A DNA stretch of 7,663 nt, from contig JACCZJ010000096.1 of the NCBI GenBank assembly GCA_013696065.1, positions 1 to 7,663 on the forward strand, read 5' to 3'. This document shows, one piece after another, positions 1 through 6,286 of this stretch. Position 1 is the stretch's first letter; each line of letters opens with the position of its first letter. This DNA comes from Nocardioidaceae bacterium. Its GTDB lineage: Bacteria > Actinomycetota > Actinomycetes > Propionibacteriales > Nocardioidaceae. The translations under genes were made by a program, and so were the position numbers. The notes below the pieces were generated by a model, which saw nothing but the letters and a program-made list of their open reading frames with translations, made no database searches and was not told the origin of the DNA.

Positions 1-891
1 GGCGAGGATGCCGCGCACGACAGCGGGCGACTCATACTCTTCGTAGTCGTTGCTGCCAGCGGTGTGGTGGACGAACACCATCTTGAAGGTGGAGCCCAAT
101 CTCGGAGCGAAACACTTGTCTCCCAGGGAATCGTCGGCTCCCCACTCCGCGCGGGTGATGATGGGGGGAATCCCCGGGAAGGTGCCAGCGAGAGGCCCGC
201 CACGCAGGGTTTCGCTCTGCGCGTTGGCGGCGTTCGGCTCCGCCAGCGCGCGCGCGTCGTACGGCGACGTGCCTGGGTTGATGAGGTTCACCTCGAGATT
301 GCGAGGCGCCACCCCCTTGTCGGCGTAGACCGCGATCTCGAATCCTGTGGATCCACCCACCCATCCAGGCTGGGTGCCGGCTCTGGCGCCGGGCTCCTCA
401 GTGGTTGACGGCCCCTCGTCGTCAGGAGCATGGAGCACCGCCCATTCGCTCCAGCCGTCGTCATCCAGGGAGCGAACTTGAGCAGTCACCTCGGGGAGGC
501 CATCCACCCGATCCCATGTCACTCCCACCATGGCGAACTCCGGCAGCGAGGTTCGCACGACGTGGGCGACGAGCGCACCGTCTGCCCACTTGACCCGCTC
601 CACCGTGGCATCCACAGCCTCGCGCCGGGCTGCGGACACTGCCTGGAGCGGCACGTCGGTGACCCGGGGCGCCACACGTTCAGCGGTGCTGACTCGGCGC
701 GCTGGCGGCGACGAGGCGCTTGACAAGCCAGCGTATGAACGCTCCGCCTCGGCGGCACTCATCGCTGCCTCATCGACGACGCCAGCAGATGCTGACGAGA
801 GTGCGGACGCGCACAACGTGAGACCGAGGACTGCTGCGGTCGGGAGGTTGGCGGGATGACGAAGGCGCTGTTGCGGACGACGGAATCGCAT
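1..891 (-). CDS. Secreted PGRP-type N-acetylmuramoyl-L-alanine amidase (N-terminal part, cut by window edge)
   Basis: The open frame has 297 codons from the ATG at 891-889 with no stop before the left edge, so the C-terminus is missing. Residues 1-36 form a signal peptide: an Arg-rich n-region, a hydrophobic core (AAVLGLTLCASAL) and a likely cleavage after SASA at residue 36. Residues about 95-205 are a beta-rich segment with WSEW (147-150), resembling the N-terminal domain common in large actinobacterial amidases. The catalytic domain starts near residue 243 (PIITRAEWGADD), followed by VFVHHTAG with His275/His276; one of these should be a zinc ligand in the amidase_2/PGRP fold. Members cleave the bond between MurNAc and L-Ala in peptidoglycan outside the membrane. 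The start is supported by AGGAG 8 nt upstream. The gene has its own long leader and promoter. The remaining zinc ligands and any C-terminal cell-wall repeats lie outside the window. Family assignment is strong; the physiological role (growth, division or lysis) cannot be told. Confidence 0.88.
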   Translation of the reverse strand, partial: MRFRRPQQRLRHPANLPTAAVLGLTLCASALSSASAGVVDEAAMSAAEAERSYAGLSSASSPPARRVSTAERVAPRVTDVPLQAVSAARREAVDATVERVKWADGALVAHVVRTSLPEFAMVGVTWDRVDGLPEVTAQVRSLDDDGWSEWAVLHAPDDEGPSTTEEPGARAGTQPGWVGGSTGFEIAVYADKGVAPRNLEVNLINPGTSPYDARALAEPNAANAQSETLRGGPLAGTFPGIPPIITRAEWGADDSLGDKCFAPRLGSTFKMVFVHHTAGSNDYEEYESPAVVRGILA

Positions 892-899
892 GACGAAAG

Positions 900-904
900 C
901 TCCT
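900..904 (-). promoter_or_regulatory. Ribosome binding site of the amidase gene
   Basis: AGGAG reads on the minus strand 8 nt before the ATG at 891. It fixes the start of the amidase and contrasts with most other genes here, which lack an SD. The nine-base context TTCAGGAGC is repeated 39 nt further upstream (938-946), where no start codon follows at a suitable distance. Confidence 0.7.
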
Positions 905-1016
905 GAACAGGCAAAGACGGCGTAGCGGGCGCTTACCGCTCCTGAAAGTTCTGTGACTGAAGTGAAGGGAGTGGCTGCAGAGGAAGTACACCCGAAGAAT
1001 GCAGGGCGGCGCTACC

Positions 1017-1030
1017 GAATGCGCGCATTC
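1017..1030. repeat. Perfect 14-bp palindrome GAATGCGCGCATTC at the predicted +1
   Basis: The 14 bases equal their own reverse complement. The centre (1023.5) coincides with the transcription start predicted from the -10 box at 1030-1035, and the palindrome includes the last base of that box. This is the geometry of an operator where a bound dimeric repressor would block initiation. It could instead form a short hairpin at the extreme 5' end of the mRNA. No other copy was noticed in the window. Confidence 0.5.
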
Positions 1031-1058
1031 TTATAATACCTGGGCGTAATTACGACAA
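1030..1058 (-). promoter_or_regulatory. Sigma-70-like promoter of the amidase gene
   Basis: On the minus strand, TTGTCG (1058-1053; 4 of 6 to TTGACA) and TATAAG (1035-1030; 5 of 6 to TATAAT) are separated by exactly 17 nt. The region is conspicuously A/T-rich against the GC-rich surroundings. The predicted transcription start is near 1023-1024, giving a 5' leader of about 130 nt before the amidase ATG. An interrupted inverted repeat (GACAAT at 1054-1059 with ATTGTC at 1084-1089; inner GCGA 1069-1072 with TCGC 1080-1083) overlaps the -35 side and could bind a regulator. The promoter call is inferred from motif spacing only. Confidence 0.55.
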
Positions 1059-1116
1059 TGTAGTTTTAGCGAAGATTAATCGCATTGTCACGAGCCGCTT
1101 CTGCGGGAAGGGTCCT

Positions 1117-1143
1117 TCCACTGTCTCAGAAGAACAGAGTGGA
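1117..1143 (-). terminator. Weak hairpin downstream of the quinone dehydrogenase gene
   Basis: On the minus strand, TCCACTCTGT and ACAGTGGA can pair over 8 bp with a 2-nt bulge around a 9-nt loop, about 90 nt after the stop at 1231. No U-tract follows, so it is at best a poor intrinsic terminator or an RNA 3'-end stabiliser. Confidence 0.2.
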
Positions 1144-1230
1144 CATCCGGCTTTCGCGGTTTTAGCCAGGCTGCCCTGTCGCAACCAGGAAGACCCCCCG
1201 GAGACACCACCAGAACCGCCAGCCCGGCTG

Positions 1231-2622
1231 TCACCAGTGGGTATGCAGCCTCCGGGCGGCTTCCGCGATCGAACCCGACATGGAGGGGTAAACCGTGAAC
1301 GCGTGAGCGACATCGTCGACTGTGAGCCGTCCTTGGACGGCGAGCGAGATCGCGTGGATCAGCTCGCTGGCGCGTGGGCCTACGACGACTCCCCCGACGA
1401 TGATCCCGGTGCCCGGCCGACAGAATAGTTTGACGAACCCGTCGTGGACCCCTTGCATCTTGGCTCGAGCGTTTCCCGCGAGCGGCAACATAACCCCGGT
1501 GGCATCGACCTCGTCGGCGTCGATGGACTGCTGGCTCCAACCCACGGTGGCGATCTCCGGAGCCGTGAAGACGTTCGACGACACGGTCTTGAGGTCGAGT
1601 GGTGCCACTGCGTCGCCGAGCGCGTGCCACATGGCGATGCGCCCCTGCATCGCGGCCACAGAAGCGAGCATGAGCACTCCGGTGCAGTCCCCGGCGGCGT
1701 ACACGCCTCGCGCAGTGGTGCGAGACACCCGATCGACCGTGATGAACCCGCTCGCGTCAGTCGCCACCCCAGCCTCGGTGAGACCCAGCTTGTCGGAGTT
1801 GGGGATCGATCCGACCGCCACCAGGCAGTGCGATCCCTCCACGGACCGTCCGTCGGCCAGCGCCACGCTGACGCTGTCGCCGTCGCGCGTCACCGAGTCC
1901 GCGCGTGAATTTGCCAAGACCGTCATGCCGCGACGCCTCAAGACGTCCTCAAGCACCGTGGCCGCCTGCGCGTCCTCTCCTGGCAGCACCCGATCTCGGC
2001 TGCTGACCAGCACGACGTCGCTACCGAGAGCGTTGTAGGCACTGGCGAACTCAGCACCCGTCACACCTGACCCGATCACAATGAGACGCGGAGGCAACTC
2101 CGCCAGGTCATAGACCTGTTCCCAGGTGAGGATGCGCTCGCCGTCGGGCTGGGCTGTCGGGAGGACCCGGGGATGCGCGCCGGTTGCGATCAGTACCGCG
2201 TCAGCGCTCAACACCTCTTCGCCGTCACTGGTCGTGGCGACCACCCGCTCGGAGCCGTCGAGGCGTCCGCTGCCGGTCAAGACCCTGACTCCCTCGGCGT
2301 CGAGCTTGGCCGAGATGTCTGTGGACTGAGAGGCGGCGAGTGCCTTGACCCGTGCATTGACCTCCGCGAGGTCGACCGTCGCGGCCGAATCAAGGTCCCC
2401 GCCGTGGCCAGGGAAGCGCACTCCGAGCTGTCTGGACTCCTCGACGGACGTCATCAGCTCGGCCGTGGCGATGAGAGTCTTGGACGGCACACAGTCGGTC
2501 AAGACGGCCGATCCGCCGAGCCCGTCGCGGTCGACCACCGTCACCTCGGCGCCGAGCTGCGCTCCCACGAGAGCCGCCTCATAGCCGCCCGGTCCACCAC
2601 CGATGATCACCACGCGAGTCAC
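1231..2622 (-). CDS. lpdA: NAD(P)H:quinone dehydrogenase of the LpdA family (lipoamide-dehydrogenase-like flavoprotein)
   Basis: 463 residues from the GTG at 2622. It is a FAD- and NAD(P)-binding class I pyridine nucleotide-disulfide oxidoreductase fold: FAD site GGGPGGYEAA (from residue 8), NAD(P) site GSGVTGAEFA (184-193), second FAD motif AAGDCTG (309-315) and the C-terminal dimerisation domain (about 345-463). The redox disulfide is lost: where true lipoamide dehydrogenases have CxxxxC, this protein has GGSAVLTDCVPSK, with Ala39 in place of the first Cys and only Cys44 kept. The C-terminal active-site His is also replaced (YPSMSGSIAEAARR from 445). This pattern matches Mycobacterium tuberculosis LpdA (Rv3303c), which reduces quinones rather than lipoamide. 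The start was chosen because family members begin MTRVVIIGGG and a TANNNT box sits 7 nt before this GTG; an in-frame ATG at 2640 would add six residues. Likely cytosolic, transferring electrons from NAD(P)H to quinones. Confidence 0.9.
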   Translation of the reverse strand: MTRVVIIGGGPGGYEAALVGAQLGAEVTVVDRDGLGGSAVLTDCVPSKTLIATAELMTSVEESRQLGVRFPGHGGDLDSAATVDLAEVNARVKALAASQSTDISAKLDAEGVRVLTGSGRLDGSERVVATTSDGEEVLSADAVLIATGAHPRVLPTAQPDGERILTWEQVYDLAELPPRLIVIGSGVTGAEFASAYNALGSDVVLVSSRDRVLPGEDAQAATVLEDVLRRRGMTVLANSRADSVTRDGDSVSVALADGRSVEGSHCLVAVGSIPNSDKLGLTEAGVATDASGFITVDRVSRTTARGVYAAGDCTGVLMLASVAAMQGRIAMWHALGDAVAPLDLKTVSSNVFTAPEIATVGWSQQSIDADEVDATGVMLPLAGNARAKMQGVHDGFVKLFCRPGTGIIVGGVVVGPRASELIHAISLAVQGRLTVDDVAHAFTVYPSMSGSIAEAARRLHTHW

Positions 2623-2629
2623 GCAGCCA

Positions 2630-2635
2630 ACCCTA
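2630..2635 (-). promoter_or_regulatory. Candidate -10 box of a leaderless lpdA promoter
   Basis: TAGGGT on the minus strand (TANNNT type) ends 7 nt before the GTG at 2622, the spacing expected if transcription starts at the start codon. No recognisable -35 was found. If translation instead starts at the ATG at 2640, this box would lie inside the coding region and the interpretation fails. Confidence 0.4.
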
Positions 2636-2656
2636 ACCATGAACGCGGCCTCGGAG

Positions 2657-2662
2657 TAACCT
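2657..2662 (+). promoter_or_regulatory. Candidate -10 box of a leaderless gamma-glutamylcyclotransferase-like gene
   Basis: TAACCT lies 6 nt before the GTG at 2669. A GGAG at 2653-2656 is too far (12 nt) to be a good SD, so leaderless initiation fits better. The sequence GGAG-TAAC-CTCC (2653-2664) around this box is a small inverted repeat in the divergent gap. Confidence 0.4.
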
Positions 2663-2668
2663 CCTCGC

Positions 2669-3112
2669 GTGGTCCTCTACGCCGCCTACGGCTCCAACAT
2701 GGACCCGGCGCGCATGGTCGTGCGTTGCCCACACTCGCCCTTTCGTGGCACTGGCTGGTTATCGAACTGGCGCCTCACATTCGGAGGAGAAGAGCACGGC
2801 TGGGATGGCGCGATGGCGACCATCGTCGAGGATGCGAGCTCCCAAGTTTTTGTGTCCCTCTATGACGTCACGCGCGAGGACGAGCGCGAGCTAGACAGGT
2901 GGGAGCTCCCCCTGTTCCGCAAGATTCGCCTCCGCGCCCACACCCTCGACACAGATGAGCGGGTGTGGCTCTATGTCCTCGATGCTCACGAGGGAGGTCT
3001 GCCCTCAGCCAGCTATCTCGGCATGATCAGCGAAGCGGCTTATGCAGCTGGGGCACCGGACGACTACGTCCGAGACCTGCGTCACCGCCCGTGCCGTTCC
3101 GTCAGCGAATAA
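2669..3112 (+). CDS. Gamma-glutamylcyclotransferase-family protein
   Basis: 147 residues from a GTG start. The N-terminus YAAYGSNMDPARM carries the YGSN substrate-binding loop (residues 7-10) of the gamma-glutamylcyclotransferase/AIG2-like fold. The expected general-acid/base Glu is Glu79 in LDRWEL; the C-terminal part (YVLDAHEGGLPSASYLG, then AGAPDDYVRDLRHRPC) matches the compact actinobacterial members of this family. Such enzymes release 5-oxoproline from gamma-glutamyl compounds, but substrates of the bacterial branch are often unknown. No signal peptide is seen, so it is probably cytosolic. The loop after Glu79 looks short: I recall relatives reading WEG plus several residues before YRK, whereas here Glu79 is followed by LPLFRK. 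It contains a TTA leucine codon at 2759-2761, rare in GC-rich actinobacteria. It diverges from the flavoprotein and is followed on the same strand, after 52 bp, by the SDR gene. Confidence 0.82.
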   Translation: MVLYAAYGSNMDPARMVVRCPHSPFRGTGWLSNWRLTFGGEEHGWDGAMATIVEDASSQVFVSLYDVTREDERELDRWELPLFRKIRLRAHTLDTDERVWLYVLDAHEGGLPSASYLGMISEAAYAAGAPDDYVRDLRHRPCRSVSE

Positions 3113-3151
3113 CCCCTCATTTGACAAGGTGCTGGGGGGAGCCCGAGGCGA

Positions 3152-3157
3152 TACCGT
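3152..3157 (+). promoter_or_regulatory. Candidate -10 box of a leaderless SDR gene
   Basis: TACCGT lies 7 nt before the ATG at 3165, with no SD at normal distance. A perfect TTGACA at 3121-3126 is upstream, but the 25-nt spacing to this box is too long for an ordinary sigma-70 promoter. The gene may alternatively be read through from 2669. Confidence 0.4.
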
Positions 3158-3164
3158 CTGCGGC

Positions 3165-3968
3165 ATGCGGATCTTGATCACCGGCGCCAGTGGCCACATC
3201 GGCGGTGTGCTGGCCACGCGACTGCGAGACGAGCATGTGATCCGTGGCGTCGACCTGAGTCCGCCGCCCGCCGATGTCAGCGACGCCACCGGCGGAGATT
3301 TCGTCGTCGGTGACTGCTCAGACCCGGCGGTGGCCCATCGGGTGGTCGACGGCGTCGATGCCGTGGTGCACCTTGCCGGAATCGCGACCGAGACCGACCT
3401 GCCGGCCATTTTGAGCACCCACGTGGAGACAACAGCGGCCCTGCTCGACGCCATGGTCAGTCATGGTGTCGCCCGGATGGTCTATGCCAGCAGCAACCAT
3501 GCCGTCGGCATGACTCCACGCTGCACCCTGCTCACCGACGACGTCCCGCCCCGGCCGGACACGTTTTATGGCGTCGGCAAGGTGGCGGCCGAGGCACTGC
3601 TCGCCCTGTACGCCGATCGCTTCGGCATCTCCAGCGTCGCCATGCGAATCGGCAGCTTCCTCGAACGACCCGAGACTCGGCGTGGCCTCTCCACCTGGCT
3701 CTCGTACGAGGACTGCACCCGCATGATCAGGGCAGCCCTCACGGCCGACGTCGATGGGGTCACCGCCATCTACGGGATCTCGAACAACACCGACGCCTGG
3801 TGGGATCTCGAACCCGGTCGCGCCCTGGGCTATCACCCCCGAGATGACGCCGCCGCCTTCGCCGACTCGATCCCCACGCGGCCCGAAGATGACATCGAAG
3901 GCGCTCGAGTGGGCGGCCCGTTCGCGACCAAAGAGTTCCATGTGCCCCCCTTCAGCGAAGCCCCATGA
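3165..3968 (+). CDS. NAD-dependent SDR epimerase/dehydratase-family protein, uronate dehydrogenase-like
   Basis: 267 residues. It is an extended/atypical SDR Rossmann protein: GASGHIG (7-13) binds the dinucleotide, Asp30 at the end of beta-2 fits NAD rather than NADP, and the catalytic YxxxK is Tyr135/Lys139 (YGVGK). The best resemblance I recognise is bacterial uronate dehydrogenase (EC 1.1.1.203), which oxidises glucuronate or galacturonate to the aldarolactone. Shared features are ASSNH (108-112) before the Tyr, PRPDTFYG before the Lys, RIGSF (161-165), TWLS (177-180) and an NNTDAWWD-type motif near 207-214. The frame is open upstream to 3042, but homologues begin at MRILITGASG and 3165 has a -10-like box 7 nt ahead, so 3165 was chosen. 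It overlaps the downstream mutase by 4 nt (ATGA), so the two should be co-expressed. Substrate is inferred; no lactonase or aldarate dehydratase is adjacent. Confidence 0.82.
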   Translation: MRILITGASGHIGGVLATRLRDEHVIRGVDLSPPPADVSDATGGDFVVGDCSDPAVAHRVVDGVDAVVHLAGIATETDLPAILSTHVETTAALLDAMVSHGVARMVYASSNHAVGMTPRCTLLTDDVPPRPDTFYGVGKVAAEALLALYADRFGISSVAMRIGSFLERPETRRGLSTWLSYEDCTRMIRAALTADVDGVTAIYGISNNTDAWWDLEPGRALGYHPRDDAAAFADSIPTRPEDDIEGARVGGPFATKEFHVPPFSEAP

Positions 3969-5623
3969 CGGTCGGGGCATCGCTGCGCACCCGGGTCGAG
4001 GCGTGGATCGCCGACGATCCGGACGCCACTACTCGAGCCGAGCTCACCGACCTGCTGGCGGTCGCCGAGTCGGACGACGCCGCCTCCGCTGAGCTCACCG
4101 ACCGGTTCACCGGTCGACTCGAGTTCGGCACCGCCGGGCTCCGCGGCGAGGTGGCGGCCGGTCCCAACCGCATCAACCGCGCTGTGGTGATCCGCGCGGC
4201 CGCCGGCTTGGCGTCATACCTGAAGGCCAACCAGGGCAACGGGACAGTCGTGATCGGCTACGACGCCCGCCGCAAGTCCGACGAGTTCGCCCAAGACACG
4301 GCCGCAGTGATGCAGGGCGCCGGCCTCCAAGCCGTGGTGCTGCCTAGGCCACTGCCCACGCCCGTGCTCGCGTTCGCCATCGGCCACCTCGACTGCATCG
4401 CCGGTGTCATGGTCACCGCGTCACACAACCCACCGGCTGACAACGGATACAAGGTCTACCTCGGCGACGGCAGCCAGATCGTGCCCCCTGCCGATGCCGA
4501 GATCGCAGCGCGGATCGATAAGGTCACCTCAGTCACCGAGATTCCCAGGGCCGATGGCTGGAGCGTCGGCGGCGAGGACGTGGTCGAGGCGTATGTCGAC
4601 TCGGTGGCTGCCCTGCCGGACCCCTCCACTCCGCGCGACCTCACCATGGTCTACACCGCCCTTCACGGCGTGGGCAACGAGATCGTCGGACGGGCCCTGA
4701 GACGGGCCGGCTTCTCCGCTCCCATCGCCGTACCCGAGCAAGCCGAACCGGACGCCGCCTTCCCCACCGTGTCTTTTCCCAACCCCGAGGAGCCAGGGGC
4801 GATGGACCTGGCGATGTCGCTGGCGGTCGAGGTGGGAGCCGACCTCGTCGTCGCGAACGACCCCGACGCCGACCGCTGCGCCGTCGCAGTGCCCACCTCG
4901 AACGGCTGGCGGATGCTGCGAGGCGATGAGTTGGGCGTCCTGCTGGGACACCACCTGCTGGGGTCGGGCACCCGTGGTGTCTTCGCCACCACCATCGTCT
5001 CCTCGTCGCTGCTGGGGCGGATGGCGCGCGACCACGGGGTCGACTACGAGGAGACGTTGACGGGTTTCAAGTGGATCTGTCGAGTCCCTGGGCTCAGCTA
5101 TGGCTACGAGGAGGCATTGGGATATTGCGTCGCTCCCGATCTCGTCCGCGACAAGGATGGGATCTCGGCCCTCCTGCTCGTCGCCGAGCTCGCTGCCACT
5201 CTCAAGGCAAAGGGCAGCAGTCTGCTGGAGCGACTCGACGAGATCGCAAGCCAGTATGGCGTTTATGCCACCGACCAGCTTTCGGTGCGGGTCAAAGACG
5301 TGGCCTTGATCGATGCTGCCATGCAACGACTACGTGCGACGCCACCCACCTCGCTCGGGGGGTTCCCGCTCGAACAGAGCGATGACCTGAGCTTCGGCAG
5401 CGAAACGCTTCCACCCACCGAGGCGTTGCGTTACCGCCTAGCCGGTGGTGGCCGCGTCGTCGTACGACCCTCGGGGACCGAACCGAAGATCAAGTGTTAT
5501 CTCGAAGTCGTCGTGCCGGTCGAAGCCGGGGGCGTGGACGCATCGAGGATCGCCGCGGCCGGTCGACTCGACGCCATCCGCACCGATCTGGCAGCGGCGG
5601 CCGGCTTGCCGACCCCAGCCTGA
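3965..5623 (+). CDS. Phospho-sugar mutase (alpha-D-phosphohexomutase superfamily, PGM2/PmmB-like; possible phosphopentomutase)
   Basis: 552 residues, normal length for this subgroup. All four signature elements are present and intact: phosphoserine loop TASHNP (151-156, Ser153), metal-binding loop NDPDADR (298-304), sugar-specificity loop GYEEALGY (380-387) and phosphate-binding loop RPSGTEPKIK (501-510). FGTAGLRG (54-61) near the N-terminus and GFKW (367-370) are typical of the long PGM2-like branch, which includes phosphopentomutases that interconvert ribose/deoxyribose 1- and 5-phosphates as well as phosphomannomutase/phosphoglucomutase types. The ATG overlaps the SDR stop (ATGA), so translation is probably coupled; only a weak GAAG precedes it. 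The deoC gene about 750 bp downstream supports a pentose-phosphate role, but substrate preference cannot be read from the sequence. Likely cytosolic and Mg-dependent. The stop is 6 bp from the stop of the convergent membrane-protein gene. Confidence 0.92.
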   Translation: MTVGASLRTRVEAWIADDPDATTRAELTDLLAVAESDDAASAELTDRFTGRLEFGTAGLRGEVAAGPNRINRAVVIRAAAGLASYLKANQGNGTVVIGYDARRKSDEFAQDTAAVMQGAGLQAVVLPRPLPTPVLAFAIGHLDCIAGVMVTASHNPPADNGYKVYLGDGSQIVPPADAEIAARIDKVTSVTEIPRADGWSVGGEDVVEAYVDSVAALPDPSTPRDLTMVYTALHGVGNEIVGRALRRAGFSAPIAVPEQAEPDAAFPTVSFPNPEEPGAMDLAMSLAVEVGADLVVANDPDADRCAVAVPTSNGWRMLRGDELGVLLGHHLLGSGTRGVFATTIVSSSLLGRMARDHGVDYEETLTGFKWICRVPGLSYGYEEALGYCVAPDLVRDKDGISALLLVAELAATLKAKGSSLLERLDEIASQYGVYATDQLSVRVKDVALIDAAMQRLRATPPTSLGGFPLEQSDDLSFGSETLPPTEALRYRLAGGGRVVVRPSGTEPKIKCYLEVVVPVEAGGVDASRIAAAGRLDAIRTDLAAAAGLPTPA

Positions 5624-5629
5624 CCCAGC

Positions 5630-6280
5630 TCAGCTCCAGACGAAGGCAAGAGCAATCAAGGCCGCTGCCAGCCCTAAGGCACCCAGGGCAACCGGGTCCC
5701 AAGCCGTGACGGCCTCTCGACTATCCGGCTTGGCGCTGGCAACCATCTGCATGATGCGCGATTCGACGTATTCGTGATAGCTGCCGCCTGTCTGCTCCTG
5801 GTTCGCCATCCGGTTCACAGCGGTGTCGCCACCGCCACCCCCCAGAACACCACCGGCGCCACCAACGCCCATGAGACCGCCGCCGAATCGGGGACCATGC
5901 TGCTCACGCACCATGCTCCGCGCGGATCGGGTGACACCCAGTCCGTGGAAGCGACGATCCTCAGTGACGACCTGGAGGGTCTGAAAGACCCGACAGCGCA
6001 CGATCTTGGCTGCAGGGATGTAGATGTCACGGGTCATGTTGCGCAACAGGACGCCGCTTTCGCGGATCGATGCCACCGGCCGGACCAAGACGACCCAGCT
6101 GATCAGCGCCCCCGCCACGCCGGCGAGCCCCATGTTTCGCTCGATGACGCTGTCACCCAGCAAGCCCACCATGATCAGAACAGCGGCGAGTCCGATGACA
6201 GCGAATCCGAGCCAGCGACCCGCTGGAGCGGCAAAGCGCTCGACCTCCGCGCCGGCCGCCTTCGTCGCTGCATTGGACAT
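5630..6280 (-). CDS. Membrane protein with PH-like domain and Gly-rich linker
   Basis: 216 residues. Two hydrophobic segments (about 24-41 and 51-67) form an N-terminal hairpin. A PH-like beta domain follows (about 68-120: VRPVASIRESGVLLRN, then IPAAKIVRCRVFQTLQV). Next come a strongly Gly-rich stretch (133-151), a short polar segment (SYHEYVESRIMQMV, 167-180) and a third hydrophobic helix at the extreme C-terminus (about 198-215, ending in WS). The PH-like domain and Gly-rich linker probably face the same side of the membrane. This matches a class of small actinobacterial membrane proteins annotated only as PH-domain-containing; no function is known to me. The start ATG at 6280 has no SD but has TAAAGT 6 nt upstream. 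It converges with the mutase (6-bp gap between stops, leaving no room for a separate terminator) and diverges from deoC across 97 bp. Confidence 0.75.
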   Translation of the reverse strand: MSNAATKAAGAEVERFAAPAGRWLGFAVIGLAAVLIMVGLLGDSVIERNMGLAGVAGALISWVVLVRPVASIRESGVLLRNMTRDIYIPAAKIVRCRVFQTLQVVTEDRRFHGLGVTRSARSMVREQHGPRFGGGLMGVGGAGGVLGGGGGDTAVNRMANQEQTGGSYHEYVESRIMQMVASAKPDSREAVTAWDPVALGALGLAAALIALAFVWS

Positions 6281-6286
6281 TTCGCC

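Larger units (their letters stand above)
892..1230. other. 339-bp intergenic region between amidase and quinone dehydrogenase
   Basis: No convincing protein-coding gene is visible. The part nearest the amidase (892-1023) is the predicted leader; it holds the duplicated TTCAGGAGC and a small possible stem (AGCGG/CCGCT, minus strand, about 926-942). The middle (1017-1090) holds the A/T-rich promoter region. The part next to the flavoprotein stop (1091-1230) is the 3' side of that gene and contains a weak hairpin but no clear intrinsic terminator. The leader did not show the conserved blocks I would expect of a ydaO-type c-di-AMP riboswitch, which is often found ahead of actinobacterial cell-wall hydrolases. 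Confidence 0.6.

Noticed and set aside
50..859. Several short plus- and minus-strand frames in the first 860 bases
   Set aside because: The true gene here is the edge-truncated minus-strand amidase with signal peptide, SD and PGRP motifs; the others are out-of-frame shadows.
892..1023. ydaO-type c-di-AMP riboswitch ahead of the cell-wall amidase
   Set aside because: The context suggested it, but I could not find the conserved sequence blocks by eye; kept only as an unassigned leader.
1032..1037. Perfect TATAAT on the plus strand
   Set aside because: No -35 lies at suitable distance and no plus-strand gene follows; the same A/T-rich bases form the minus-strand promoter of the amidase.
1322..2038. 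238-codon plus-strand frame inside lpdA
   Set aside because: Ser/Thr/Pro/Ala-rich translation without recognisable domains; shadow of the flavoprotein.
3121..3126. TTGACA as the -35 of the SDR gene
   Set aside because: The only TANNNT-type -10 near the start is 25 nt away; sequences at 16-19 nt spacing (around 3143-3150) are GC-rich with no -10 likeness.
3042..3164. 41-residue N-terminal extension of the SDR
   Set aside because: It overlaps the end of the preceding gene, lacks family similarity, and homologues start at MRILITGASG (3165).
4529..5326. 265-codon open frame opposite the mutase gene
   Set aside because: Composition typical of an antisense shadow in high-GC DNA; the plus strand carries intact phosphohexomutase motifs.
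5600..5660. Bidirectional terminator between the convergent mutase and membrane-protein genes
   Set aside because: The stops are 6 bp apart and I saw no strong hairpin with flanking T/A tracts.
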